Source: Aliihoeflea aestuarii (GTDB lineage: Bacteria; Pseudomonadota; Alphaproteobacteria; Rhizobiales; Rhizobiaceae). From it: 64,000 nucleotides of DNA. The stretch's first letter is position 1, and every line of letters begins with the position of its first letter. A model generated the notes under the pieces. The model was not told the origin of the DNA. It ran no database searches and was given only the letters and a program-made list of their open reading frames with translations. Shown piece by piece: positions 46,708-55,603 of the stretch. The stretch covers positions 35,248-99,247 of the forward strand of contig NZ_JAAAMK010000012.1 of the NCBI RefSeq assembly GCF_024105665.1. Direction: 5' to 3'. A program made the translations under genes and the position numbers.

Positions 46708-47757
46708 ATGCGCGCTTTCTACCATCCCGATCAGGCGCTGCACGCACCACGCCAGTTCATGCGTTACGGAGTGCTTACCGATCCGACCGATCTGCCGGTA
46801 CGCACCGAGCGACTGCTTGGCGCGTTGCAGCAACTCGGCGTGGAGATCGAAACTCCGTCCGATTATGGTCGAGAGCCGGCGCTCGCCGTCCACCCCGCGC
46901 ACTATCTCGATTACCTTGACAGCGCCTATCCGCGCTGGTTGGAACTTCCGAACCATGGACCGGAGGTGTTGCCCAACACGTTCCCATACTGGAACGGTGA
47001 TCCGGCCAAGGATGCGCGCCCGCCATGTCCGACCGACCAGCTTCTGGCGCAGACGGGCTACTATCTTGGCGATCTGGCCGTGCCGATCAGCGAATTCACG
47101 TATCGTTCTGCCTTGCGTTCGACGCATACGTCCACGGCCGCGGCCGAAGCGGTGATCGCGGGTGAAGCGCCTACCTACGCCCTTTGCCGTCCGTCCGGTC
47201 ATCATTGCCGTGCCGACCGCGCGACGGGCTTTTGCTACATGAACAACGCCGCGATCGCGGCTCAGCGTCTACGGTCCAGCTTCGGCAAGGTGGCGATACT
47301 CGACATCGACGCCCATCATGGCGACGGTACGCAGGAAATCTTCTACCGCCGCAACGACGTGATGACGGTTTCGGTTCATGTCGACACCGACCATTACAAC
47401 CCGTTCTTCACCGGCCGACCGCATGAGCGTGGCCACGGGGCAGGCGAGGGCTACAACCTCAACATCCCGCTAGCGCCCGGAAGCGGCGACGAGGCGTTCC
47501 TCGCGGCGGTCCGGGATGGGGCGAAGGCGGTCACGGATTTCGGCGCGGAGGTCGTCGTAGTCGCGCTCGGCTACGACACGCACGCCGAAGATCCGCTCAG
47601 CATGGTCAAGGTGACCACGGAGGCTTTCCGGCAGGCCGGCGAGATCATCGGATCAATGGATGTTCCGAAAGTGATCGTTCAGGAAGGCGGCTACCAGATT
47701 TCAGTCATAGGCGATTGCCTGTTCGGCTTTCTCGACGCCTGCCGCGAACCTCGATAG
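46708..47757 (+). CDS. Acetylpolyamine amidohydrolase (histone-deacetylase superfamily)
   Basis: 349 residues. Zinc ligands D201 and H203 (ILDIDAHHGDGTQE) and D290 (ALGYDTHAEDP), catalytic His165/His166 (CRPSGHHCRA) and the transition-state Tyr329 (QEGGYQ) are all present. GFCYMNNAAIAAQ and the long L1 loop (about 75-115) are typical of the dimeric polyamine deacetylases. It removes acetyl groups from acetylated polyamines or related small amines. It lies tail-to-tail with the ectoine-type aminotransferase; a role in deacetylating N-acetyl-diaminobutyrate is conceivable but unsupported. Confidence 0.88.
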   Translation: MRAFYHPDQALHAPRQFMRYGVLTDPTDLPVRTERLLGALQQLGVEIETPSDYGREPALAVHPAHYLDYLDSAYPRWLELPNHGPEVLPNTFPYWNGDPAKDARPPCPTDQLLAQTGYYLGDLAVPISEFTYRSALRSTHTSTAAAEAVIAGEAPTYALCRPSGHHCRADRATGFCYMNNAAIAAQRLRSSFGKVAILDIDAHHGDGTQEIFYRRNDVMTVSVHVDTDHYNPFFTGRPHERGHGAGEGYNLNIPLAPGSGDEAFLAAVRDGAKAVTDFGAEVVVVALGYDTHAEDPLSMVKVTTEAFRQAGEIIGSMDVPKVIVQEGGYQISVIGDCLFGFLDACREPR

Positions 47758-47759
47758 AC

Positions 47760-47819
47760 GCTGCGGCCGCCGTTTTCGACCGATGGGCCATGGTGCTTTT
47801 GAGCATCCATGGCCGCAGC
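47760..47819. terminator. Strong nested hairpin between convergent genes
   Basis: Outer arms GCTGCGGCC (47760-47768) and GGCCGCAGC (47811-47819); inner stem GGCCATGGTGCT (47786-47797) against AGCATCCATGGCC (47802-47814) with a one-base bulge. It sits between stop codons of convergent genes: a probable bidirectional terminator. Confidence 0.6.
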
Positions 47820-47833
47820 ATCGAGCCGAACCG

Positions 47834-49204
47834 TCAGCCGAGCACCTCGCGCACAGCCTCGGCGGCCTTGGAAACGACCTCGTCGGCCTCCGCTTTCGTC
47901 AGGCAAAGCGGCGGCGCGAAGCCCAGAATGTCGCCCTGCGGCATCGCACGGCCGATCACGCCGCGCTTCAAAAGCGCCGCCGCGACGGACGGCCCGACCT
48001 TCTTCGCCGGATCGAAGAAGGCGCGCATGTCGCGATCCTCGACGAATTCGACGGCGCACAGCATCCCCTCCCCGCGCACGTCGCCGACATGGGCATGGTC
48101 GCCGAGTGCCGCCCTCATCTGCTCGTTCAGGTAGCGTCCCGTCTCGCCCGCATTCTGCACGAGCCCCAGATCGTCGATCAGCTTCAGATTGGCGACACCC
48201 GCAGCCGCCCCGATCGGATGGGCCGAATAGGTCCAGCCATGGCCGATCGGCCCGTTCTCGTCGGTGCCCTGTTCGAGAACCTTCCAGACCTTGTCCGACA
48301 CGATCGAGCCCGAGAGCGGCGCATAGGCCGAGGTCAGCCCCTTGGCGATGGTGATGAAATCCGCCTCGATGCCGTAATGATCCGAGCCGAACATCGTGCC
48401 GAGCCGCCCGAAACCGGTGACGACCTCGTCGGCGATCAGGAGAATGTCGTGCTTGCGGAGCACTGTCTGGATCGCGTCCCAGTAGCCGGCCGGCGGGGGC
48501 ACGATGCCGCCGGTGCCGAGCGCCGGCTCGCCGATGAAGGCGGCGATCGTGTCCGCGCCTTCGCGCGCGATCAGCCTTTCGAGGTCATCGACGCAATGGG
48601 CGACGAAGTCCGCTTCGCTCAGGCTAAGATCGGGCCTGCGGAAATAATCCGGTGCCTGCGTGTGCATGACGCGCTCCAGCGGCAGGTCGAACTTGTCGTG
48701 AAAGAGCTTCAACCCCGTCAGCGAGCCGGTGACGAGGCCCGAGCCGTGATAGCCGCGCCAGCGCGAGACGATCTTCTTCTTTTCCGGTCGGCCGAGAATG
48801 TTGTTGTAGTACCAGACGAGCTTGATGTTGGTCTCGTTCGCATCCGAGCCGCCGAGACCGAAATAGACCTTCGACATGTTCTTCGGCGCGCGCTCCAGCA
48901 CCATCTTCGCCAGCGTGATCGAGGCTTCCGTCCCATGGCCGACATAGGCGTGGTAGTAAGCGAGTTCCTTGGCCTGTTCGGCGATGGCTTCAGCGATCTC
49001 GGTGCGCCCGTAGCCGACATTGACGCAGTAGAGCCCGGCAAACGCGTCGAGCAGCTTGTTGCCGTCGCGGTCCTCGATATGGACGCCCTTGCCGCCGGTG
49101 ACGATGCGGTTCGGCGATTCCCCGCGCGCATGCTGCGCCAGATGCGTCGACGGGTGGAAGAAATGCGCGCGGTCCCACTGGTCGAGGACGTCATTGGTCA
49201 GCAT
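47834..49204 (-). CDS. Class III omega-aminotransferase, ectoine-locus type (Atf/DoeD-like)
   Basis: 456 residues. Class III landmarks: LLDAFAGLYCVNVGYGRTEI, GLGGSDANETNIKLV, LLIADEVVTGFGRLGTMFG and the PLP lysine in TIAKGLTSAYAPLSG. At the end of asnC-ssd-atf in ectoine loci this enzyme transaminates L-2,4-diaminobutyrate to aspartate semialdehyde. The assignment here rests on gene order as well as family. The start MLTNDVLDQWDRAHFF is chosen over upstream frame, which overlaps ssd. Confidence 0.85.
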   Translation of the reverse strand: MLTNDVLDQWDRAHFFHPSTHLAQHARGESPNRIVTGGKGVHIEDRDGNKLLDAFAGLYCVNVGYGRTEIAEAIAEQAKELAYYHAYVGHGTEASITLAKMVLERAPKNMSKVYFGLGGSDANETNIKLVWYYNNILGRPEKKKIVSRWRGYHGSGLVTGSLTGLKLFHDKFDLPLERVMHTQAPDYFRRPDLSLSEADFVAHCVDDLERLIAREGADTIAAFIGEPALGTGGIVPPPAGYWDAIQTVLRKHDILLIADEVVTGFGRLGTMFGSDHYGIEADFITIAKGLTSAYAPLSGSIVSDKVWKVLEQGTDENGPIGHGWTYSAHPIGAAAGVANLKLIDDLGLVQNAGETGRYLNEQMRAALGDHAHVGDVRGEGMLCAVEFVEDRDMRAFFDPAKKVGPSVAAALLKRGVIGRAMPQGDILGFAPPLCLTKAEADEVVSKAAEAVREVLG

Positions 49205-49235
49205 GGATTGGCTCCGTGAGGTCAGTGTCTCTGGC

Positions 49236-50723
49236 TCATGCCGTATCGCGGCACACATATTTGATATCCGTATAGGCCTCCAGCCCGTGGCGTGATCCCT
49301 CGCGGCCAAGCCCGGCCTGTTTGACGCCACCGAAGGGAACCGGCGCGCCTGTAATCTTCGTGCGGTTGACCGCCACCATTCCAAATTCGAGACGCTCGCA
49401 CAGGCGTGCGATGCGCGCATTGTCCCGCGTATGCAAATAGGCCACCAGCCCGGTTTCCGTCAGGTTGGCCTTGTCCAGCACATCAGCTTCGTCGTCGAAC
49501 GGTGTAAACCCTGCGACCGGCCCAAACGTCTCTTCTTGAAAGATCAAGGCATCGTCCGGTACGTCCGCGAGCACCGTCGGCTCGAAAAACAGCGGACCTG
49601 CACCGTGAATGCGACCACCCGTCAAAAGTCTCGCACCACGCGACAATGCATCCGCCACATGCTCTTTCTGCTTGGCGATAGCACCGTCGTTCATCAGCGG
49701 ACCGATATCCGGATTCGTCATGCCCGCACCGACCCGCATCGCTTTCACCTTCTCGGCAAACGCGTTGACGAAGCGCTCGTAGATCGGCCGTTCCACATAG
49801 AATCGGTTGGCGGCCAGACAATCCTGTCCCGAGGTGGCGAATTTGGCCGCAATGGCCCGATCCACCGCAAGATCGAAGTCGCAATCGGCGAACGCGAGAA
49901 ATGGGGCGTGACCGCCAAGCTCCAGAATCAGCCGCTTGATGGTTGGCGCGGACTGCGCATAGAGAAGCCGCCCGATCTCCGTCGAGCCGGTAAAGGAAAG
50001 GGCGCGAACCAAAGGCGAGGAGGTGAACGCGCCAACGATTTCGGGCGCGTCGCCGGTGACGATGTTGAAGACACCGGCCGGAAAGCCTGCACGCTCGGCA
50101 AGTTCCGCCAGCGCGAGCCCGGAAAAGGGCGTTTGCGACGACGGATGCGCCACGACGGTGCAGCCGGCGGCCAGTGCGGCGGACGCCTTTCGGGTCAACA
50201 TCGCAGAGGGAAAGTTCCACGGCGTGACGAGAGCGGCAACGCCAACCGGCTGACGAAGCACGCGCATCTCGCAATCCGGCAGATGCGACGTGATGCTCTC
50301 CACATTCAGTCGCTTGGCTTCTTCGGCATAGAACGCGACAAACGAAGCGGCATAGTCGATCTCGCCGAGCGCTTCGGAAAGCGGCTTACCCTGCTCAAGA
50401 ACCATCAGGCGCGCAAGATCGTCCTTCGCTGCGAGGATGAGCGCGTGCCAGCGGAGCAAGATGTCGCTGCGAGCGGCGGGAAGTTGCGCCGACCATGGGC
50501 GAAACGCCTGCTGCGCGGCGGCAATAGCGCTTTTCGCATCTGCCGCCGTCAGCGCAGCGACGCTGCCAATGCGCGACCCGTCGGCGGGGTTGCTCACCTC
50601 GATCATGCCGGCACCCGATCCTGCCGTCCACGTACCGCCGACATAGGCAAACTCGCGAAACAGGCGCGGATCGGCAAGCGGGGACAGCGAGGTTTTCTGA
50701 AGCATTGCGGCGGAAGCGGACAT
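49236..50723 (-). CDS. NAD(P)-dependent aldehyde dehydrogenase, succinate/aspartate-semialdehyde type (Ssd/DoeC-like)
   Basis: 495 residues. Catalytic Glu in LELGGHAPFL and Cys in SGQDCLAANR; cofactor motifs TPWNFPSAMLTRKA and SFTGSTEIGRLL. In ectoine loci this position oxidises aspartate semialdehyde to aspartate. GAGGTG precedes ATG 50723; a GTG at 50732 is an alternative. It is followed by the aminotransferase after 31 bp. Confidence 0.85.
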   Translation of the reverse strand: MSASAAMLQKTSLSPLADPRLFREFAYVGGTWTAGSGAGMIEVSNPADGSRIGSVAALTAADAKSAIAAAQQAFRPWSAQLPAARSDILLRWHALILAAKDDLARLMVLEQGKPLSEALGEIDYAASFVAFYAEEAKRLNVESITSHLPDCEMRVLRQPVGVAALVTPWNFPSAMLTRKASAALAAGCTVVAHPSSQTPFSGLALAELAERAGFPAGVFNIVTGDAPEIVGAFTSSPLVRALSFTGSTEIGRLLYAQSAPTIKRLILELGGHAPFLAFADCDFDLAVDRAIAAKFATSGQDCLAANRFYVERPIYERFVNAFAEKVKAMRVGAGMTNPDIGPLMNDGAIAKQKEHVADALSRGARLLTGGRIHGAGPLFFEPTVLADVPDDALIFQEETFGPVAGFTPFDDEADVLDKANLTETGLVAYLHTRDNARIARLCERLEFGMVAVNRTKITGAPVPFGGVKQAGLGREGSRHGLEAYTDIKYVCRDTA

Positions 50724-50836
50724 CGGCTGCACCTCGAGTTCACGATGGCGCGAGTATCGCCGCTAGGCGGCCCGCATTTCTTCGGTTTTGCGGCGTGCCG
50801 CCAGACGATCCTTTGCGAATTTCAGGCAGTGGCGGA

Positions 50837-51322
50837 TCATTCTTCGCGGCCGAGCAGAAGGTCGAACGGCAGTCGGGCGGACTGTTTCACCGGCTTCGTC
50901 ACGACATAGGTGAAGTAGCGCGCAAGCCCGGTCCGTCCTTCCAGAAGGTGGTCGACCAGCCGCTGGTAGGAATCGATGTCGCGCGTGACGATCTGCAGGA
51001 TGTAGTCGAAACCGCCGCCGACGGCCCAGCAGGCCACGATCTCGTCGAGTGGAGCAATCGCGCGTTCGAACAGCGCGAAATCCTCTGTGCGATGCTGTTC
51101 CAGTTCAACGGCCATGAAGACGACGATATGCGCCGCGATTTTCTTCAGCGCCACCTCGGCGCGGTAGCCGACGATGATGCCGGCATCCTCCAGCCGCTTC
51201 AGCCGTTCCCAGCAGGGCGCTGCCGACAGATTGATGCGCTTGGCAAGTTCGGCCTTGGACAGCCGACCTTCCTCGCGCAGGATGGCGAGCATCGCGAGGT
51301 CGCGGTCGTCGAGCTTCAACAT
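50837..51322 (-). CDS. Lrp/AsnC-family regulator of the ectoine locus (AsnC/DoeX-like)
   Basis: 161 residues. The N-terminal helix-turn-helix (RLSKAELAKRINLSAAPCWE) and the RAM effector domain (VACWAVGGGFDYILQIVTRD, SYQRLVDHLLEGRTG) are clear. The same regulator lies between the eut genes and ssd-atf in Ruegeria-type loci and as DoeX in Halomonas, where ectoine breakdown products are the effectors. The start MLKLDDRDLAML is conserved for the family; longer frames enter eutC. Confidence 0.88.
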   Translation of the reverse strand: MLKLDDRDLAMLAILREEGRLSKAELAKRINLSAAPCWERLKRLEDAGIIVGYRAEVALKKIAAHIVVFMAVELEQHRTEDFALFERAIAPLDEIVACWAVGGGFDYILQIVTRDIDSYQRLVDHLLEGRTGLARYFTYVVTKPVKQSARLPFDLLLGREE

Positions 51323-51360
51323 GGCTGTGATCGGCTCCTGAGTGTTGCCGGTGGTCGCCG

Positions 51361-52353
51361 TCAGGTGACGAATGTCGACCCGGCACCCGCCTTGCGCGCG
51401 GCGTTCATCGCATAGGTCGCGATTGCGGTGTCCTGCGCGCCCGTGCCGGTCAGGTCGCAGATCGTGATCTGGTCGTCCGACACGCGTCCCTTGTGCTTGC
51501 CGGAAACGATGTCGCCCAGTTCGGGCGGCGTGCCGCCTTGCCACACACCTGCGGCGAGCGCGCTGCGCAACTCGCCCAGCAACTCGCACTGGCTCACCCG
51601 GTCGCTGACGTAGAGATCGGCAGCGGCGAGTGCGCTTGCCTCGATCTCGTTCTTGCCGGCCTGGTCGGAGCCCATCGCGGTGATGTGGAGACCTGGATGC
51701 AGCCATTCCGTCCGGATGACGGGATGTTCGGCCGGCGTCGTCGTCACCACGAGCTGGCTCTCGGCCACCAGCCGGGCGGGATCGGCGACGGCTTGAGCCG
51801 AAATGCCGAGCCGCGCGCCAAGATCGGCCGCGCAGGCCTGCGCCTTGTCGCCGTCGCGCCCCCAGACCAGAAGCTTGCGGAACGGGCGCACCAGATACGC
51901 GGCCTCGATCTGGAGACGCGCTTGCGTGCCTGTGCCTATCACCCCGGCCGTGTCGACCGCAATCGGGGCAAGATGCCTGGCGGCGACGGCCCCGGCGGCA
52001 GCGGTGCGCACATCCGTCAGATAACCGTTGTCCAGAAGCAGCGCCTCGACGAGGCCGGTCTTCGCCGAGAACAGGATCATCAGCCCGTTGAGACTCGGCA
52101 GCCCGATCTTCGGATTGTCGAAGAAGCCCGGGCTGACCTTGATGGCAAAACCCTCGAAGCCGGGGATATAGGCGGTCTTCACGTCGACTTCACCATTGGC
52201 TTCAGGAATGGCCATCGACAGGATCGGCGGCATCACGACGGTGCCCGAGGCGAGCGCAGCGAAAGCGCGCTCGACCACTTCGATGGCCGGAAGGTCGAGC
52301 GCCACCAGTCTGCGCAAGTCGGATTCCGTCAGGATGGTCACCTCATGCGGCAT
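51361..52353 (-). CDS. eutC: Ornithine cyclodeaminase-like hydroxyectoine utilisation protein EutC
   Basis: 330 residues of the ornithine cyclodeaminase/mu-crystallin fold: IGTGTQARLQIEAAYLVRPF binds NAD, with DNGYLTDVRTAAAGAVAARH and AMGSDQAGKNEIEASAL typical. EutC acts with EutB in converting hydroxyectoine towards ectoine. The reading frame overlaps the eutB 3' end by 11 bp. Assignment to EutC rests on its position between eutB and asnC in an ehu locus. Confidence 0.88.
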   Translation of the reverse strand: MPHEVTILTESDLRRLVALDLPAIEVVERAFAALASGTVVMPPILSMAIPEANGEVDVKTAYIPGFEGFAIKVSPGFFDNPKIGLPSLNGLMILFSAKTGLVEALLLDNGYLTDVRTAAAGAVAARHLAPIAVDTAGVIGTGTQARLQIEAAYLVRPFRKLLVWGRDGDKAQACAADLGARLGISAQAVADPARLVAESQLVVTTTPAEHPVIRTEWLHPGLHITAMGSDQAGKNEIEASALAAADLYVSDRVSQCELLGELRSALAAGVWQGGTPPELGDIVSGKHKGRVSDDQITICDLTGTGAQDTAIATYAMNAARKAGAGSTFVT

Positions 52354-53350
52354 AGCTGCGCCCTTTCAGTTCGACGTCGCCGAGCGTCACGTCGCGTCCG
52401 GCGACGATGTCCGTGAAGGTCAGCATATCCACATTTCGTCCCGTGAGGATGGTGGCGACGGGACCGCCGATCATGGGCAGTTTCCCGGCTTTCATCGCGG
52501 CGATGCCGACGACGCTCGCGCCTTCCGCCACCATGCGATCCTCGTAGTAGAGCGTCTGCATCGCGTCGTAGATTTCGTCCTCGCTGACGAGGACGTAGTC
52601 GTCGAGAAGCGCGCGGCACATCGAAAAGGTGAGCTGGTTTTCAAGGCCGATGCCGCCGCCGAGCGAATCGGCGAGGCTCGCCGTTTCCGTCACCTCGACC
52701 GGCGTGTCCGCGCGGACCGATTCGAACATGGCCGCGCCGCGATCCATGCTGATTCCGATCACGCGCAGCGACGGCTTGACCGCCTTTGCCGCCAGCGCGA
52801 CGCCGGCCGCCAGCCCGCCGCCCGACAGCGGCACCAGTATGGCTTCAAGGTCCGGCCGGTCCTCCAAAAGCTCGAGGCCGATCGTTCCCTGACCGGCGAT
52901 CACAAGCGGATCGTCGAAGGGCGGGATTTCGACGAGCCCTTCGTCTTGCGCCAGCCGCACGCTCTCGGCATGTGCGTCGTCCTGGCTGCGCCCGACGATG
53001 CGCACTTCGGCGCCCAGCGCGCGGATACCATCCACCTTGGCCTGGGGCACGAGAGCGGACATGCAGATGACGGCCTTGAGGCCCTTTGCCCGCGCGGCAT
53101 AGGCGATGCCGCGGCCGTGGTTGCCGGTCGAGCAGCAGGTGACGCCCGGCGCGCCTTCGCGAACGGCCGAGACAGCATTGAGCGCCCCGCGCAGCTTGAA
53201 CGCGCCGATCGGCTGCGTCGTCTCCAGTTTCAGCAGGAACTCGCTGCCGCAGACAGCGCTCATATGCGGCGACGGCACCAGCGGCGTGCGCATGGCGACG
53301 CCTGCGATTGTCCGGCGCGCGGCCAGGATGTCGGCAAGTTGAAGGGTCAA
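52343..53350 (-). CDS. eutB: Threonine dehydratase-like hydroxyectoine utilisation protein EutB
   Basis: 335 residues of the fold-type II PLP family: PLP lysine in PIGAFKLRGALNAVS, phosphate-binding CCSTGNHGRGIAYAA, and VPLSGGGLAAGVALA. EutB is proposed to dehydrate hydroxyectoine before reduction with EutC. It overlaps ehuA by 4 bp. The usual first gene, eutA (Asp/Glu-racemase-like), is not found next to it. Confidence 0.9.
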   Translation of the reverse strand: MTLQLADILAARRTIAGVAMRTPLVPSPHMSAVCGSEFLLKLETTQPIGAFKLRGALNAVSAVREGAPGVTCCSTGNHGRGIAYAARAKGLKAVICMSALVPQAKVDGIRALGAEVRIVGRSQDDAHAESVRLAQDEGLVEIPPFDDPLVIAGQGTIGLELLEDRPDLEAILVPLSGGGLAAGVALAAKAVKPSLRVIGISMDRGAAMFESVRADTPVEVTETASLADSLGGGIGLENQLTFSMCRALLDDYVLVSEDEIYDAMQTLYYEDRMVAEGASVVGIAAMKAGKLPMIGGPVATILTGRNVDMLTFTDIVAGRDVTLGDVELKGRSYAA

Positions 53351-54168
53351 TGCGCCTCCTTGACCGCGCTCAGGAACTGCTGCGTGCGCTCCCGTTGCGG
53401 ATTGCCGAACAGTTCGTCCGGCGCTCCCTGCTCCTCGATGCGGCCGCCATAGAAGAAGCAGATGCGGTCGGAAATATCCCTCGCGAAGCCCATCTGGTGC
53501 GTGACCATCAACATGGTCAAATTGTGCTCGGAAACGAGCGTGCGGATGACGTTGGTGACTTCACCGATCACTTCAGGGTCGAGTGCCGAGGTGACCTCGT
53601 CGAACAGCATGACCTTCGGGCGCATGGCAAGCGCCCGCGCGATCGCCACGCGCTGCTGCTGCCCGCCGGACAGGCGGGAGGGGTGCTGGTCGCGCTTGTC
53701 AGCCATGCCCACCATGGCGAGCAGCTCTTCCGAGCGTTCGCGCGCGTCCTGCTTCGTAAGCCCCAGAACATGGACCGGGCCTTCCATGCAGTTCTCCAGC
53801 GCCGTCATATGCGGAAACAGGTTGAAGTGCTGGAAGCACATGCCGATCTTCGAGCGTATCTGGCGCAGATGGCGGTCGTTGGCGGGCACCAGCTTGCCGC
53901 CGCGCTCCATATGGGTCAGCGGTTTGCCGTCGACATAGATGACCCCGCCATTGATCGTCTCCAGCGTCATCAGCATGCGCAGGACCGTCGTCTTGCCCGA
54001 GCCCGATGGCCCGATGATCGTCACCATCTCGCCCTCGGCCACGTCGAGATCGAGCGCGTCCAGGACGGTCAGGTTGCCGTAGCTCTTGGTCACCTTTCGA
54101 AAGCTGACCATCGGAGCCGGGTCGCCCTCGATCGCGAGGGGGAAGTCCGAAACGTCTTTGGTGTCCAT
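53347..54168 (-). CDS. ehuA: Ectoine/hydroxyectoine ABC importer ATPase EhuA
   Basis: 273 residues. Walker A GPSGSGKTTVL, Q-loop CFQHFNLFPHMTALENC, signature [15 protein letters not shown], Walker B VMLFDEVTSALDPE. Thr replaces the usual Ser in Walker A, as in other EhuA. The start MDTKDVSDFPLA shares one base with the ehuD stop (TGATG). Confidence 0.9.
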   Translation of the reverse strand: MDTKDVSDFPLAIEGDPAPMVSFRKVTKSYGNLTVLDALDLDVAEGEMVTIIGPSGSGKTTVLRMLMTLETINGGVIYVDGKPLTHMERGGKLVPANDRHLRQIRSKIGMCFQHFNLFPHMTALENCMEGPVHVLGLTKQDARERSEELLAMVGMADKRDQHPSRLSGGQQQRVAIARALAMRPKVMLFDEVTSALDPEVIGEVTNVIRTLVSEHNLTMLMVTHQMGFARDISDRICFFYGGRIEEQGAPDELFGNPQRERTQQFLSAVKEAH

Positions 54169-54836
54169 CAGCTCAATCCGAGTTTGCGGCGCGTCCAGGC
54201 TTCGAAGAGCCGTATCGCTGCTGCCGTGGGTAGCGAGATGAGAAGGAAGATGATGCCGACCAGCGTGAACGGCTCGAGGAACCGATAGGTCTCGGACCCG
54301 ATGGCGTTGGCAGTGTGCATCAGTTCCGCCACGCCGATCACCGACAGCATCGGCGTGTCCTTGAAGATGCCGACGAGATAGTTGCCCATCCCCGCCAGAG
54401 AGGGCGGCAGCGCCTGCGGAAGGATGACGCGGAAATAGGTGCGCGGCATCGACAGATTGAGCGACTTCGCCGCCTCCCACTGGCCCTTCGGCACGCTTTC
54501 CAGCCCGCCGCGGTAGACCTCAGAGAGATAGGCGGCGTAATGGAGGCCGATGGCGATCATGCCCGCCGTCCACGGCGACAACCTGATGCCGAATTGCGGC
54601 CCGACATAGAAGACGAAGAAGATTTGCAGCACCAGCGGCGTCGAGCGGATGAACTCCACCGCCTCGCGGACGATTGCGTTGAGCGGATTGAACGGCGTGC
54701 GCTGCGCCAGCGCGAGCACGAGGCCCAGCACGACGGCGATCGCGTAGCCGATCCCGGCCGCCAGCAGCGTGTTGCCGGTGGCGGCCAGCAGGCGGGGCAG
54801 GATTTGCCAGGTAAAGTCCCAGCGCCAGTCAACCAT
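54168..54836 (-). CDS. ehuD: Ectoine/hydroxyectoine ABC importer permease EhuD
   Basis: 222 residues from MVDWRWDFTWQILPRLLAAT, about five helices, EAA loop SVPKGQWEAAKSLNLSMPRT. The start lies 2 bp after the ehuC stop; longer frames run into ehuC. Confidence 0.9.
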   Translation of the reverse strand: MVDWRWDFTWQILPRLLAATGNTLLAAGIGYAIAVVLGLVLALAQRTPFNPLNAIVREAVEFIRSTPLVLQIFFVFYVGPQFGIRLSPWTAGMIAIGLHYAAYLSEVYRGGLESVPKGQWEAAKSLNLSMPRTYFRVILPQALPPSLAGMGNYLVGIFKDTPMLSVIGVAELMHTANAIGSETYRFLEPFTLVGIIFLLISLPTAAAIRLFEAWTRRKLGLS

Positions 54837-54838
54837 GG

Positions 54839-55504
54839 CTATGCCCTCCCCATCTTGCGCATCATGAAGCGCTCCAGCCAGCGCATGGAAGGCGTGATCA
54901 TGAAGCGCGCCAGCACGTAGTAGATGATCAGCGCCGTGCCGAAGGTTTCGACTGACAGGAAGGTCGTGCCGTTGATTTGCTTCACTTGGAACATCAAGTC
55001 TGCGACGGAGATGAGCGAGACGAGCGCGGTGCCTTTCAGCAGCTCGATGAAGAGATTGCCCCAGGACGGCAGCATGAGCACCACCGCCTGCGGCAGAATC
55101 ACCCGGCGCATGCGCTTTGCTGGCGACATGTTGAGCGCCAGTCCCGCCTCCCACTGGCCTTTCGGCACCGACAGGATCGCGCCGCGCACGAGTTCTGCGC
55201 CATAGGCACCGAGATTCATGCCGACCGCCACGAAGCCGGCCGTGAACTTTTCGAGCGTGATTCCGAAGAGCGGCAGCACGAAGAAGATCCAGTAAAGCTG
55301 CACCAGAAGCGAGGTGCCCCGGAAAATCTCGATATAGACCGTCGCGACGCCGCGAACCGCCATGTTCGACGACATCCGCATCAGCCCCGCCGCAAGGGCG
55401 ATCGCGACGGCCAGAAGCGCGGAAAGAAGCGTCAGCCCGATCGTGATGAGCGTGCCGCTGATGATGCGGTCGCCATACAGGCCGAGAAACTCGAAATAGG
55501 ACAT
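54839..55504 (-). CDS. ehuC: Ectoine/hydroxyectoine ABC importer permease EhuC
   Basis: 221 residues: MSYFEFLGLYGDRIISGTLI, helices such as LTLLSALLAVAIALAAGLMR, and EAA loop SVPKGQWEAGLALNMSPAKR. It follows ehuB after a 99-bp gap holding a strong hairpin. Confidence 0.9.
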   Translation of the reverse strand: MSYFEFLGLYGDRIISGTLITIGLTLLSALLAVAIALAAGLMRMSSNMAVRGVATVYIEIFRGTSLLVQLYWIFFVLPLFGITLEKFTAGFVAVGMNLGAYGAELVRGAILSVPKGQWEAGLALNMSPAKRMRRVILPQAVVLMLPSWGNLFIELLKGTALVSLISVADLMFQVKQINGTTFLSVETFGTALIIYYVLARFMITPSMRWLERFMMRKMGRA

Positions 55505-55569
55505 GCCGCTCAGACCTTGTTCGACGACGAAGGCGATGAGGGTGCCGCCCGAAAGGACGACGGGACGAA

Positions 55570-55596
55570 GGGCGGGCCGGACATGCCGGCCCGCCC
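55570..55596 (-). terminator. Attenuator-like hairpin between ehuB and ehuC
   Basis: Perfect 11-bp stem GGGCGGGCCGG / CCGGCCCGCCC with a five-base loop, starting 8 bp after the ehuB stop. No T-run follows on the minus strand. Such stems often stabilise the binding-protein mRNA or reduce read-through into permease genes. Confidence 0.65.
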
Positions 55597-55603
55597 GCTC
55601 ACG

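Noticed and set aside
47783..49219. 478-codon plus-strand open frame over the class III aminotransferase
   Set aside because: Antisense shadow; the minus-strand frame carries the full PLP-enzyme signature.
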